A stretch of 59,548 bases of DNA. Source: an uncultured Christensenella sp. Its GTDB lineage: Bacteria; Bacillota; Clostridia; Christensenellales; Borkfalkiaceae. The notes below the pieces were generated by a model. It did not search any database. It saw only the letters and a list, made by a program, of their open reading frames with translations, and was not told where the DNA came from. A program made the position numbers and the translations under genes. The DNA lies in contig CAJTOY010000007.1 of NCBI GenBank assembly GCA_910578195.1, forward strand, positions 1 through 59,548, read 5' to 3'. This document shows positions 15,765 to 24,253 of the stretch, in pieces. Within the stretch, counting starts at the first letter, position 1; each line of letters starts with the position of its first letter.

Positions 15765-16979
15765 ATGCACAGCGAACTGACCGCCGACCAGAAAAACGCG
15801 GACAATTTAATAAAGGACTGGTTTTTGAATTCGTCGAAGCCGATATTCGTGCTCGCGGGGTACGCGGGCACAGGCAAGACCACCCTTTTAAAGCACACCG
15901 TCACCGAAACTCTCGGGCTGGTGCCCGAAGAAAGCGCGGCGTTCGTGACGCCGACGGGCAAAGCGGCGACCGTGCTTATCCGCGGCGGAATTGCGGCGAC
16001 CACTCTTCACAGACTGATTTACCAGTCCATTCCCGAGGAGGTCGAAATCGAGCTCAACGGCAAGAAGGTCAAAATCGAAAAGCTGAGCTTCAAACGGCGG
16101 GAAAGCATAGACAAAAGCATTAAGCTTATAGTGCTCGACGAGGCGTCAATGGTCTCCGACGGCGTTTTATCCGATTTGGCGGAATACGGCGTAAAGCTGC
16201 TTTTGTGCGGCGACAACGCGCAGCTGCCGCCTGTCGAAGGGTTCAATACATATCTGAAAAACCCCGATTATACGTTAAGGACGATTGTAAGACAACAGCT
16301 CGACAACCCCATTATCAAACTTTCCGAAATGGCGCGCGAGGGAAAATATATCCCCTACGGCAGATACGGCGACACCGTTTCGGTTATGCGGAAACAGCTT
16401 TTTACGGGCGAGAGACGGAAAAATTATCTTTTGAAAGCCGACCAGATTATTTGCGGGATTAACAAGACCCGCGCGGCAATCAACGACGAACTGCGGGCTA
16501 TGCGCGGTCTCGGCAGACTTCCCGAAAGCGGGGACAAGCTTATCTGCACGCTGAACAACTGGGAGCAGTTCATTGACGGCGAATACCGCTTCAACCTCGT
16601 AAACGGAATAATAGGCACCGCGTACGAGCCCTTTTACGACCACTCGACGGGCATCGGGTTCATGCAGTTCAAGCCCGACTTTTTAGACGAGTTCTGCCCC
16701 GAAGCCCTACCCTTCGATATCGGCATTTTTACCGACGGACGGTACGCTTACAGACACGGCGACTACTTCGAGAAATTCAACGAGGAGGGCGAAGCGACGG
16801 GCGCGTTCACATTGAACCGCTTCGAATACGGCTACTGCATTTCGTGCCATAAGGCGCAGGGCAGCGAGTTTGACAACGCGGTCGTGTTCGACGAAAGCTA
16901 CGCCTTTAAGGAGGATAAAAGCCGCTGGCTGTACACGGCGATTACCCGCGCAAAGAAAAAACTTATTTTGATAAGATAA
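15765..16979 (+). CDS. SF1B (RecD/Dda-like) DNA helicase
   Basis: A 404-residue ATP-dependent helicase. Motif I GYAGTGKTT (32-40), motif Ia TPTGKAA, motif II DEAS (125-128), motif III GDNAQLPPV, motif V CHKAQGSEF and motif VI YTAITRAKKKL are all present. It lacks the RecBCD-specific N-terminal domain and is compact like phage T4 Dda and related short RecD-like proteins. It is monocistronic on the plus strand, converges on deoC, and has the leaderless-type promoter described separately. Role (replication restart, repair or a phage-derived function) is undetermined. Confidence 0.88.
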   Translation: MHSELTADQKNADNLIKDWFLNSSKPIFVLAGYAGTGKTTLLKHTVTETLGLVPEESAAFVTPTGKAATVLIRGGIAATTLHRLIYQSIPEEVEIELNGKKVKIEKLSFKRRESIDKSIKLIVLDEASMVSDGVLSDLAEYGVKLLLCGDNAQLPPVEGFNTYLKNPDYTLRTIVRQQLDNPIIKLSEMAREGKYIPYGRYGDTVSVMRKQLFTGERRKNYLLKADQIICGINKTRAAINDELRAMRGLGRLPESGDKLICTLNNWEQFIDGEYRFNLVNGIIGTAYEPFYDHSTGIGFMQFKPDFLDEFCPEALPFDIGIFTDGRYAYRHGDYFEKFNEEGEATGAFTLNRFEYGYCISCHKAQGSEFDNAVVFDESYAFKEDKSRWLYTAITRAKKKLILIR

Positions 16980-16985
16980 TTTTAA

Positions 16986-17020
16986 AGCCCCGCGCCGAAG
17001 TTTCGGCGCGGGGCTATTTT
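16986..17020. terminator. Bidirectional terminator between helicase and deoC-like genes
   Basis: AGCCCCGCGCCGAA, loop GT, TTCGGCGCGGGGCT, then ATTTT on the plus strand and TTTAAAATT on the minus strand. Confidence 0.85.
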
Positions 17021-17745
17021 CAATACTCTGCGGCCTGCAAGATAAGGCGGGCGAGGTCGGACGCGTTTCTGCTTCCCACTATTCCCGCGCCAATATCCAC
17101 CGCGGTGTTCATGTCTATAATGTTGTTTACTCCGTCGGCTTTGACAATGCACTTGTCCTTGACGGCGTTCTGCATAAGCGTAAGGGTGTCGGCGTCGAAA
17201 CCGCAGCCGAATGCGCCCGAAGCCGAGCGCAGCGAGGTTATGCCGCACTCCGCCGCGACGTTGCAGATTTTCGTTATTTCCTGCGCGGTCAAAAGGGGGC
17301 TTTCGATATTAATTCGCAACACTTTGTTTTTTGCGGCTTTTTTAAGCTTTTTGAATTCGCGCTTGACGTAGCTCCAATTCGCGTCCTTTATAAAGGAAAT
17401 GGGCGCGGTGACCTCCGCCTCGTCCGCGCCGTCCTTGAACGCGTTCTTGACGGCGGTCACTTTCGTTTTGGTGCTGTCGCCGCCGTGCGGAAAGGAAATG
17501 CACGCAATGAGCATGGGTTGAGGCTTGGGTCCCAGAAAGCTTACGCACGTTTTAATCAGCCCCGGAAGCACGCACAACGCGCCGAGCTTTAAGGCGTTTG
17601 CGTCCTGACACGCGCGGCGGAGGGTCGCCTTTTCCATCGTCGCGTCGGTCAGATTGTATTCGATTTTAGTCACCTGCGACTGCGCCGCCTGCAAATTGAG
17701 CTTTCGTTTAAACTCCGAAAATTGTTGCTTTTCGGTTTCGTCCAT
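17020..17745 (-). CDS. DeoC-family (deoxyribose-phosphate aldolase-like) protein with altered active site
   Basis: A 241-residue TIM-barrel protein related to deoxyribose-phosphate aldolase. The family backbone is clear (CVLPGLIK, ISFPHGGDSTKTKV, DADTLTLM, GIVGSRNASDLARL). By alignment from memory, the Schiff-base Lys (KTSTG in DeoC) is Arg173 in RSASG and the Asp of the EVD motif is Thr113 in EVTAP; only the second Lys (Lys202 in VKADG) remains. Ordinary aldolase activity is therefore doubtful. The start at 17745 follows GGAAGGAA; an ATG at 17760 is the alternative. It is not beside other deoxynucleoside genes. Confidence 0.8.
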   Translation of the reverse strand: MDETEKQQFSEFKRKLNLQAAQSQVTKIEYNLTDATMEKATLRRACQDANALKLGALCVLPGLIKTCVSFLGPKPQPMLIACISFPHGGDSTKTKVTAVKNAFKDGADEAEVTAPISFIKDANWSYVKREFKKLKKAAKNKVLRINIESPLLTAQEITKICNVAAECGITSLRSASGAFGCGFDADTLTLMQNAVKDKCIVKADGVNNIIDMNTAVDIGAGIVGSRNASDLARLILQAAEY

Positions 17746-17834
17746 AAAAATTCCTTCCATGTAATCTACCTTTTTACCTAAAATATTTTGAATTTCTTCA
17801 ATTTTCCGTACCGTTCAGCTTTTAAAATATAAGT

Positions 17835-18068
17835 ATGCTTATCGGTCTTCTGTATTTGTTTTTAACTTTTGTTATTTGTTTTATTCTCGTGCATTTAATA
17901 AAACTTGCATATTTGGGATTAAAAAGTACAAAAAAAAAGCCGCCCGAGCCGCCGAAGGAGAAACCCGCCCCTCCGCCTAAGCCCGAGCCTGTGTATTACA
18001 TAGTCGAAAAAAAGAGGTCGAAAAAATCGACCTATTCCGAACCGAAGGAAATCCGGTTCAAAAAATGA
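17835..18068 (+). CDS. Small membrane protein with proline-rich tail
   Basis: A 77-residue protein with one N-terminal transmembrane helix (about 2-30, LLYLFLTFVICFILVHLI) followed by a Lys/Pro-rich stretch (KKPPEPPKEKPAPPPKPEP) and a basic tail. No known family is recognised. There is no Shine-Dalgarno; TAAAAT ends six bases before the ATG, the same geometry as the leaderless genes, although its -35 is poor. It is convergent with rsfS. Confidence 0.6.
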   Translation: MLIGLLYLFLTFVICFILVHLIKLAYLGLKSTKKKPPEPPKEKPAPPPKPEPVYYIVEKKRSKKSTYSEPKEIRFKK

Positions 18069-18071
18069 AGC

Positions 18072-18422
18072 TCAATCCTCGTATCTTGTGAGGTTTGCGC
18101 CGTCCTCCCAGAGGCGTTCGAGGCGGTAAAAATCGCGCTCCTCGTCGCCGAACAAATGCACGATTACGTCCGCATAGTCGAGGACAGCCCATCTCCCGCC
18201 CTGCACGCCCTCCGTGCGGCGGGGGATTATTTCATAGTCCTTTTTGAATTTTTCTTCGAGGTGCTCCGCAAGCGCCTTCACCTGCGTTTTAGACCTGCCG
18301 CCCGCGATTACGAAATAGTCGCAAAGGCTGGTCTTATTTTCTACGGCGATATAAACGATATCGTTCGCCTTTCTGTCGGATAATACTTTACAAATCAATT
18401 TTGCTTTTTCTTCACTTGTCAT
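18072..18422 (-). CDS. rsfS: Ribosome silencing factor RsfS
   Basis: Binds ribosomal protein L14 and blocks subunit joining during starvation. The 116-residue protein shows the family core: KANDIVYIAVENKTSLCDYFVIAGG (as a pattern, about 18-42), KTQVKALAEHLEEK and EGVQGGRWAVLDYADVIVHLF. Its start overlaps the end of the nadD-yqeK gene by 11 bases, consistent with the conserved Firmicute cluster order. Confidence 0.95.
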   Translation of the reverse strand: MTSEEKAKLICKVLSDRKANDIVYIAVENKTSLCDYFVIAGGRSKTQVKALAEHLEEKFKKDYEIIPRRTEGVQGGRWAVLDYADVIVHLFGDEERDFYRLERLWEDGANLTRYED

Positions 18423-19509
18423 TTTTGTTTTCCTTTAAATAATTTAACGCTTTTTCGGTGAGCGGATAAATTGTTTTACCCGTCTCTTTAAGATGTTTCA
18501 GCTGCTGTTCGAACGACAATAAAAGTCCTTTTTCGGGGTTCTCGGAAAGGGCTTTTCTTATTTCTTCCACTCCGTCATAATCTCTGCCCTCTTCGACTAC
18601 GTCCGAAATTAAAATCAGCTTTTCGAGCGCGGACATATTTTCTCTGCCGCTGGTGTGATATCTGATTGCGTTTAAAATATCCGCGTCCGAAACCTTGAAA
18701 TGCTTTTCAGCCATGTACGCGCCCGCGTACTGGTGCACGACCGCGTCGGGAACGCCGTCGGGGCGCTCGAAGCCTTCGAGCAAATCCGCGGGCAATTCCT
18801 TTGCGCAGTCGTGAAGCGCCGCCGCGGTTATCGCCTTTTCTTCGGGAACGCCGAAGCGCGCGCAGTTTTCCGCCGCCGCCACGGCGACGCCGACCGTGTG
18901 CTTCCAGCGCCTTGCCGAAATGTATTTCTTTGCGCTTAAAAACAAGTCCTTTTTATACAGCGCGTTTCTCACTATATAGTCTGCCGCTTTTTCGGGCACA
19001 TATCCGCCGATATCCTCGCCGAGCGCGGCAAGCGCGCGTATCCGCGTCGAACTGACCTTTTTGCCCGTATATGGAATTTCGACGCAAGGGAAAGGTCTTT
19101 CGCTCCCGAGCGGTTTTTCTCTGCCGCACACGGCGAGCGTGACGCATTCGAGAATTTTTTCGGGGTTTTTCCAGGTATGGAAGCTTTCGAACATATCCGC
19201 GCCGACCATGAAAAAAAGCTCGTCGTCGGGGTATCTTTTTTTGAACTCTTGGCACGTTATATAAGAATAGCTTACTCCGCCCCGTTCGATTTCGTAATCG
19301 GACACCTCGACGTTCGGAACACAGCCGAACGCAAGACGGCACATATTCAGTCTGTCCGCGGCGGAAGCCGTCATTCTGCCCTCTTTGTCGGGGGTCAGAT
19401 ACGACGGAATAATTATCACCTTGTCGAACCGTTCGAGCGCAGAGGTTACGATATTTATATGTTCGTTATGGACGGGATTGAACGACCCGCCGAATAAAGC
19501 TATTTTCAT
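18412..19509 (-). CDS. nadD: Fused nicotinate-nucleotide adenylyltransferase and YqeK-type HD hydrolase
   Basis: A 365-residue fusion. Residues 1 to about 188 are NadD, which makes nicotinic acid adenine dinucleotide: GGSFNPVHNEHI (8-19), VPNVEVSDYE, SSTRIR near 154. Residues about 195-365 are an HD-domain YqeK protein (diadenosine tetraphosphatase family): KHTVGVAVAAA with the first His, HDCAKELP, VHQYAGAYMAEK and AIRYHTSG. In Bacillus these are adjacent genes; here they form one frame. No strong Shine-Dalgarno precedes the ATG. Confidence 0.93.
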   Translation of the reverse strand: MKIALFGGSFNPVHNEHINIVTSALERFDKVIIIPSYLTPDKEGRMTASAADRLNMCRLAFGCVPNVEVSDYEIERGGVSYSYITCQEFKKRYPDDELFFMVGADMFESFHTWKNPEKILECVTLAVCGREKPLGSERPFPCVEIPYTGKKVSSTRIRALAALGEDIGGYVPEKAADYIVRNALYKKDLFLSAKKYISARRWKHTVGVAVAAAENCARFGVPEEKAITAAALHDCAKELPADLLEGFERPDGVPDAVVHQYAGAYMAEKHFKVSDADILNAIRYHTSGRENMSALEKLILISDVVEEGRDYDGVEEIRKALSENPEKGLLLSFEQQLKHLKETGKTIYPLTEKALNYLKENKNDK

Positions 19510-19526
19510 TTGGCAATAACCGAGGT

Positions 19527-20264
19527 ATGAGAAAAATTAATTTACCCCTCGTTCTCGATACGATTTTTGCGGGGCTGTGCGCGTTTTTGCTGTTCTTCAC
19601 CGCTATAAGATACTACACGCGAAGCGTGTATATCGCGCTGGCGTTCGGAATTTGCGCCTGCCTCTTGTTCGGCTGTCTCAGCTTCATTTACATAAGCCGA
19701 AAACAGAATAAAAAGCTGCTTATCGCGCGCGACGAAAAACAGAAAAAACTGTTATCTTTGCACCTTTCGCTGTCCTCCGACGAGTATATCTGCGACCTCT
19801 TTCAAAAGTGCATGACCGACGCCGAAATTAAGGGCGGCAAAGTCTTTTCGGAAGAAAGCGCGTACTTTTTCGAGTTCAAAATGCAGCCCATAACCGAGGA
19901 CGACGTTGCAAAGGTCATCAAATACAAGTGCGAAGAAAACAAGGTTATTTACTGCTGCCGCATCTCGGCGGAAGCCGCCGCGCTTGCCGAAAATTTTTTA
20001 ATCGATATCAAACAGATTGATTACGTTTATTCGCTTTTGAAAGAAAAAGACCTTTTGCCCGAAAAGTACGTCTACGAGGGCGCAAAAAAAATAAGCGTAT
20101 GGAAGAGAATAAAAACGCGGTTCTCGCGCAAGCTTTGCGCGCCGCTGTTCTGGTCGGGCTTAGCCCTTCTCGCTTTGAGCTATTTCACGTTTTTCCCCGT
20201 TTACTACATTATAAGCGGGGGAATTATGCTTGCGCTGTCCGCAATCACCATGGTTATAAACTGA
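19527..20264 (+). CDS. Hypothetical membrane protein, opposite to the yhbY-nadD cluster
   Basis: A 245-residue protein with two N-terminal transmembrane helices (about 8-28 and 33-55), a cytosolic central domain (about 60-195) and two C-terminal helices (about 203-245). No family is recognised. Its 3' end overlaps the yhbY 3' end by 11 bases and its 5' end lies 17 bases from nadD. A candidate promoter is TTGAAC (19478), 17 bases, TATTTT (19501). The gene sits in reverse orientation inside an otherwise conserved operon. Confidence 0.8.
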   Translation: MRKINLPLVLDTIFAGLCAFLLFFTAIRYYTRSVYIALAFGICACLLFGCLSFIYISRKQNKKLLIARDEKQKKLLSLHLSLSSDEYICDLFQKCMTDAEIKGGKVFSEESAYFFEFKMQPITEDDVAKVIKYKCEENKVIYCCRISAEAAALAENFLIDIKQIDYVYSLLKEKDLLPEKYVYEGAKKISVWKRIKTRFSRKLCAPLFWSGLALLALSYFTFFPVYYIISGGIMLALSAITMVIN

Positions 20265-20547
20265 TATGGTCAATATCCTTGCGGTTGGATTTGCGGTATA
20301 AGACGGCTTTTCTGCCTATCACTATGACGCACTCGGCGGAAAGCTTTTCCGCCAGCTCGCGCCCGAGCTCCTTAGGGTCGCCGTCGGCGTTTTCCAAAAT
20401 ATTGATTTTTATAAGCTCGCGCTTTTCAAGACAGTCCGAAAAGCTTGCGAGCATATTTTCGCCTATCCCCTCCTTGCCGACCTGCCCTATGGGCGATAAG
20501 TTGGCGGCGAGGGATTTTAATTTACTGCGTTGCTTGGATGTTAACAT
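20254..20547 (-). CDS. yhbY: YhbY-family RNA-binding (CRM domain) protein
   Basis: A 97-residue CRM-domain protein associated with pre-50S ribosomes. It begins MLTSKQRSKLKSLAANLSP, has the GKEGI.E motif (GQVGKEGIGENML), the RELIKINIL strand and the VIGRKAVLYR ending that are characteristic. AAGAGG precedes the start. It lies between obgE and nadD as in Bacillus. Confidence 0.95.
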   Translation of the reverse strand: MLTSKQRSKLKSLAANLSPIGQVGKEGIGENMLASFSDCLEKRELIKINILENADGDPKELGRELAEKLSAECVIVIGRKAVLYRKSNRKDIDHISL

Positions 20548-20607
20548 TTTTTCCTCTTATAGTTGATTATTTAGCGGCGCGCGAACCCGCGCGGGAATTT
20601 CGCGAAA

Positions 20608-21888
20608 TTAATTGATAAAGTCGAATTCGACGTCGCCGACGACAACGGTATCGTTTTCCTTGATGCCCATTGCGCGCAAGCGGGAAATTACGCCCTTTTC
20701 GCGTAAAATTTTCTGGAAATAGGTCATGGAATCGGGGTCGTTGAGCGCGACGTTGCGGCACAGCATATCCACGAGCGCGCCGACAACGACGTACGCGTCG
20801 CCGTCCATGTAAATTTCAAAGCCCAAATCTCCGCTTTTCGTATAAGTGAAGCTTTCGTCGCTTTCGATGCGCTTAACGGGCGGAAGCTGTTCGAGCACCT
20901 CGAAAATCCCTTCGATAAGCTTGTCCGTACCCTCGCCGTTTACCGCGGTAATCGGGAATATCTTGTATTTGCGCGAATACTTCTTTTTAAACGCCTTGAC
21001 GTTTTCCTCCGCGCCGTACGCATCGCACTTGTTAAGCGCGATTATCTGCGGCAGCGACGACAAAACCTTGCTGTACGAGGAAAGCTCGGCGTTTATTTTT
21101 TTGAAATCTTCAATCGGGTCTCTGTCCTCGCAGCCCGAAATATCGACGACGTGCAAAAGCATGCGCGTGCGCTCGATATGCCTTAAAAAGTCGTGACCGA
21201 GCCCCGCGCCGTCCGCCGCACCCTCGATAAGCCCCGGAATATCAGCCGCGACGAAGCTGTTTTCGTAATACTTTACCACGCCGAGGTTAGGCGAAAGGGT
21301 CGTGAAATGATAGTTCGCTATCTTGGGCTTCGCCGCCGAAATTTTTGAAAGGAGGGTCGATTTCCCGACGTTGGGGAAGCCTATTATTCCCACGTCGGCA
21401 ATTACCTTCAATTCGAGGATTAAAACGTGCGGCTCGGTCTTTTCGCCCTTCTGCGCAAAATTAGGCGCGTGCCGTCTTGCGGTCGTGAAGCGGACGTTGC
21501 CCTTGCCTCCCCTGCCGCCTTCGGCTATAAGCTTTTTCTCGCCCTCGCGGAACATATCGGCAATGACAGTGCTCGTCTCTTCGTCCTTGACGACGGTGCC
21601 CTCGGGCACCTTTATAACGACGTCCGCACCGCCTTTGCCGAAGCATTTGTTCGTGCCGCCGCGTTCGCCGTCGCCCGCGAAATATTTGCTTATATATCTG
21701 AACGAAAGCAAGTCGTTTACGTTCTTGTCCGCAACGATATAGACGTTTCCGCCGTTTCCGCCGTCGCCGCCGTCGGGTCCGCACGCGGGCTTGCCCTTGT
21801 AGGACTTGAACGAATTCATTCCGTCGCCGCCGTCGCCCGATTTTATTGTGATTTTAACCTTATCGGTAAATATATTTCTGTCTGCCAT
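20608..21888 (-). CDS. obgE: GTPase ObgE/CgtA
   Basis: Essential ribosome-associated GTPase. The 426-residue protein has the Gly-rich Obg domain (1 to about 158, GGDGGDG and GRGGKGNVRF), the G domain with G1 GFPNVGKST, G3 DIPG, G4 NKCD and G5 TAVNGEG, and a C-terminal OCT domain (about 345-426, FEIYMDGDAYVVVG). Its start codon lies just after the rho stop, so the two genes are probably co-translated. Confidence 0.97.
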   Translation of the reverse strand: MADRNIFTDKVKITIKSGDGGDGMNSFKSYKGKPACGPDGGDGGNGGNVYIVADKNVNDLLSFRYISKYFAGDGERGGTNKCFGKGGADVVIKVPEGTVVKDEETSTVIADMFREGEKKLIAEGGRGGKGNVRFTTARRHAPNFAQKGEKTEPHVLILELKVIADVGIIGFPNVGKSTLLSKISAAKPKIANYHFTTLSPNLGVVKYYENSFVAADIPGLIEGAADGAGLGHDFLRHIERTRMLLHVVDISGCEDRDPIEDFKKINAELSSYSKVLSSLPQIIALNKCDAYGAEENVKAFKKKYSRKYKIFPITAVNGEGTDKLIEGIFEVLEQLPPVKRIESDESFTYTKSGDLGFEIYMDGDAYVVVGALVDMLCRNVALNDPDSMTYFQKILREKGVISRLRAMGIKENDTVVVGDVEFDFIN

Positions 21889-21891
21889 AAT

Positions 21892-23205
21892 TTAACTCTG
21901 CTTTAAAATGCCGACGACCTCCGCATACGTCTTACCGCGGAGCGCCGCCGCCCGCGCGATTTCCTCGGACGAAAGAAGCTTTTCGTCGCCGTTCGTATAA
22001 CTTCCCTCTATGTCTATCGGGGGAAAAATTCTCGAACGAGCGAGCTCCGACGAGAGAGAAACGCGCATATTGCACAAATCTTTGAGCCCGTAATACGCCG
22101 CGCCGTCCGTTAAAACCCCGTCGGGATTTAGCGCGGTTAATATCGTGAGCGAACCGCCCTCCGCCGCGTTTTTCGCGCCGGCGAGGAATCTTTTCGCGCT
22201 GTCGAGCGCGGAAGTCGAAAGCTCCGACGAAACCAGCCCCGTGCTGTTATATGCGCGTGTCAATTTCGATAAATCGTCCAAAACGAGCAACACGTCCTTT
22301 AAGCTTTCTGTCTGGCGCTTGGCGTATTCGAGCGCGAGCCGCGCCGTACGGATATGCGCGTCCGCGCCCGCGTCGAAAGGTGAAGTGAACACGTCGCAGT
22401 CCGAAAAAGTCCGCCTAATCTCGGCGGCTTCCTCGGGGGCGGTATCCACCGCCGCGAAGATTATTTTTACCTCGGGATGATTGAAGCTTATTCCTTTGAC
22501 GATTTCTTTTAAAATCGCTGTCTTGCCCGTGCCGTGCTTGCCCACGACCGCGGCGCGCTGCCCCTTGCCGACGGGCGCAAACAAATCTATCAGTTTTCCC
22601 GTGATATCGTCACCGCCGCGCGCGATTTTAAGGCGTACATCGGGATATATCGGCGTGAGCCGTTCGAAGTCCGCCCGTCCCTCAATACTGTCGGGGGATA
22701 CGCCGTTGACCGAATTTACAGAGGTTAAAACGGAAATACCGCCCTCGGCGCTGGTGCAAACGCCCGAAACGCAGTCGCCCTCGCGCAATTTGTACCTTTG
22801 TACAAACTGCGGATTGACCGCTATATCGCAGCTTCCGCAGATAAACCACTTGTCGCCGTCCTTTTCTAAAATGCCCGCGGAAGAAAATTCCGCGCCGCTT
22901 GCAACCGACAGCTCGACGGGTTTTTCCTCCGCCGAGTCCTTATCCGAAAGGTTTATTTCGCGGCAACGCAAAATATCCGCCACCAACTGTCTGTCGTATT
23001 CGGCGGATTTAGGATGCGCCCCCCTTACGGCGGGCGCTACGGGATTGCTTTTACCCTCTGCTATTTGCAGAATATATTCTAAAATTCTTTCTTTTCTGCC
23101 GTCCGCGGGTCTGGGAACGCCCACCGCGCGCGCCACCTGACGCAAATCGTGAATGGTCTTGGCGTTCAGCCGCTTCTCTATTTCTTCAAGCAGTTTTTCG
23201 GACAT
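21892..23205 (-). CDS. rho: Divergent transcription termination factor Rho
   Basis: A 437-residue Rho homologue with a Rho_N helical domain (about 8-50), an OB-like RNA-binding domain (about 105-165) and a RecA-like ATPase domain (about 175-437). Retained: P-loop GKHGTGKT (222-229), Walker B Asp310, RAYN, KRF, EGGSLT and RIFPPIDI. Changed against E. coli Rho, from memory: the DERPEEV segment is DTAPEEA (Glu211 to Thr255, Arg212 to Ala256), no Arg stands where Arg366 (RSGTR) lies, the Q-loop is shorter, and the aromatic RNP1 GFGFLR is SAGILE. ATPase and termination activity are therefore uncertain. Confidence 0.85.
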   Translation of the reverse strand: MSEKLLEEIEKRLNAKTIHDLRQVARAVGVPRPADGRKERILEYILQIAEGKSNPVAPAVRGAHPKSAEYDRQLVADILRCREINLSDKDSAEEKPVELSVASGAEFSSAGILEKDGDKWFICGSCDIAVNPQFVQRYKLREGDCVSGVCTSAEGGISVLTSVNSVNGVSPDSIEGRADFERLTPIYPDVRLKIARGGDDITGKLIDLFAPVGKGQRAAVVGKHGTGKTAILKEIVKGISFNHPEVKIIFAAVDTAPEEAAEIRRTFSDCDVFTSPFDAGADAHIRTARLALEYAKRQTESLKDVLLVLDDLSKLTRAYNSTGLVSSELSTSALDSAKRFLAGAKNAAEGGSLTILTALNPDGVLTDGAAYYGLKDLCNMRVSLSSELARSRIFPPIDIEGSYTNGDEKLLSSEEIARAAALRGKTYAEVVGILKQS

Positions 23206-23843
23206 TACCGTCTCCTTAATACCACTATTTTGGTATCGTCCTTCAAATCGTTGCGCATGAGCTCGATTGCGCTTTCTTCCGCTTCCTCGACGTCGTCGAA
23301 GAGGTTCAAAAACGCGTCAACCTTTTCGATATCGAGCTTACAGCCCTTGTCGCGGTAGTGCATGGGGATTACCACTTCGGGCATTATTCTGTCTACGTAC
23401 TCCTTTGCCATTTCGGCGTCTATCGTGTAGGTGCCGCCAACGGGAATAAGTAAAACGTTTACGGGCAAAAGCTCGTCAATGAGCGCGGACGAGCACTCCT
23501 CTCCCAAATCGCCGAGGTGACACACGTCTATTCCGTCCATACGGAATTTGAAAATGAGATTTCCGCCGCGAAGCTTTCCTTCCTCGCCGTCGTGAAAACT
23601 TTTTATCGCGTTGATTTCAACTCCGGGGAGGTCGTAGCTGCACTCCTTGTCTATTATAACGGGCGAGCCCTTGACGGATTTAACCGCGTCGTGATCGTAG
23701 TGATGGTGCGACACGGTCACGGCGTCGGCGGACATTTCGGGCACACCGTACCCGACCGCTTCGTCGTACGGGTCGCAAATTACCGAAGTACCCGTGCTTT
23801 CCGTGAGTTTAAAACAAGAATGACCTAAGTATTCTATTTTCAT
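23205..23843 (-). CDS. MBL-fold metal-dependent hydrolase (UPF0173/UlaG-like)
   Basis: A 212-residue metallo-beta-lactamase-fold protein. It begins MKIEYLGHSCF, has the metal motif SHHHYDHD (45-52), SFHDGEEGKLRGGN, HLGDLGE and the late IPMHYRDK His. Such proteins are mostly uncharacterised hydrolases related to ascorbate-6-phosphate lactonase. It overlaps the DUF1934 gene by four bases and shares one base with rho (TAATG). Confidence 0.9.
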   Translation of the reverse strand: MKIEYLGHSCFKLTESTGTSVICDPYDEAVGYGVPEMSADAVTVSHHHYDHDAVKSVKGSPVIIDKECSYDLPGVEINAIKSFHDGEEGKLRGGNLIFKFRMDGIDVCHLGDLGEECSSALIDELLPVNVLLIPVGGTYTIDAEMAKEYVDRIMPEVVIPMHYRDKGCKLDIEKVDAFLNLFDDVEEAEESAIELMRNDLKDDTKIVVLRRR

Positions 23844-24232
23844 TTTTTCTCCAAATCCCTTTTGACGTATGCCGTCAAAACAAGTTTAATAAGCTCGCCG
23901 TCAGAACCGTTTTCGTATTCGAGCGACAGCTTGAAGCCGTTTTTGCCCGACGCGAATTTCAGGCTTTTAGTAAAAATATTATACGAGCCGCGAAAGCTTC
24001 CGCTGCCGATTTCGCACTTTGTAATTTTGCCTTCGACGAATTCTATGGCGACGCATTGGTCGCCGCTACGCTTCTGCACAACTCTTTTTGCGTTTGCAAT
24101 CAGCTCGCACCCGTCGCCGTCGAGAGAATACGCAAGGCGCACTCCGTTTTTGACTTGCGAAACCTTGCCCTCCGTTATTTTTTCGTCCGTCCAGCCTCTG
24201 CCTTCCGAGCGGATTATAACCTTATAATTCAT
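23840..24232 (-). CDS. DUF1934 (YwiB-like) beta-barrel protein
   Basis: A 130-residue protein resembling the DUF1934/YwiB family, small calycin-like barrels of unknown role: VIIRSEGRGW at the start, EGKVSQVKNGVRLAYSLDG and the repeated beta-strand pattern through LSLEYENGSDGELIKLVLTAYVKR. It starts about 20 bases after tyrA and overlaps the MBL gene by four bases, so it probably belongs to one operon with tyrA, the MBL gene, rho and obgE. Confidence 0.75.
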   Translation of the reverse strand: MNYKVIIRSEGRGWTDEKITEGKVSQVKNGVRLAYSLDGDGCELIANAKRVVQKRSGDQCVAIEFVEGKITKCEIGSGSFRGSYNIFTKSLKFASGKNGFKLSLEYENGSDGELIKLVLTAYVKRDLEKK

Positions 24233-24253
24233 TATACCACAATTTTTTATAAA

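Noticed and set aside
17746..17834. A shared divergent promoter for the deoC-like gene
   Set aside because: No -35/-10 pair of acceptable quality was found on the minus strand.
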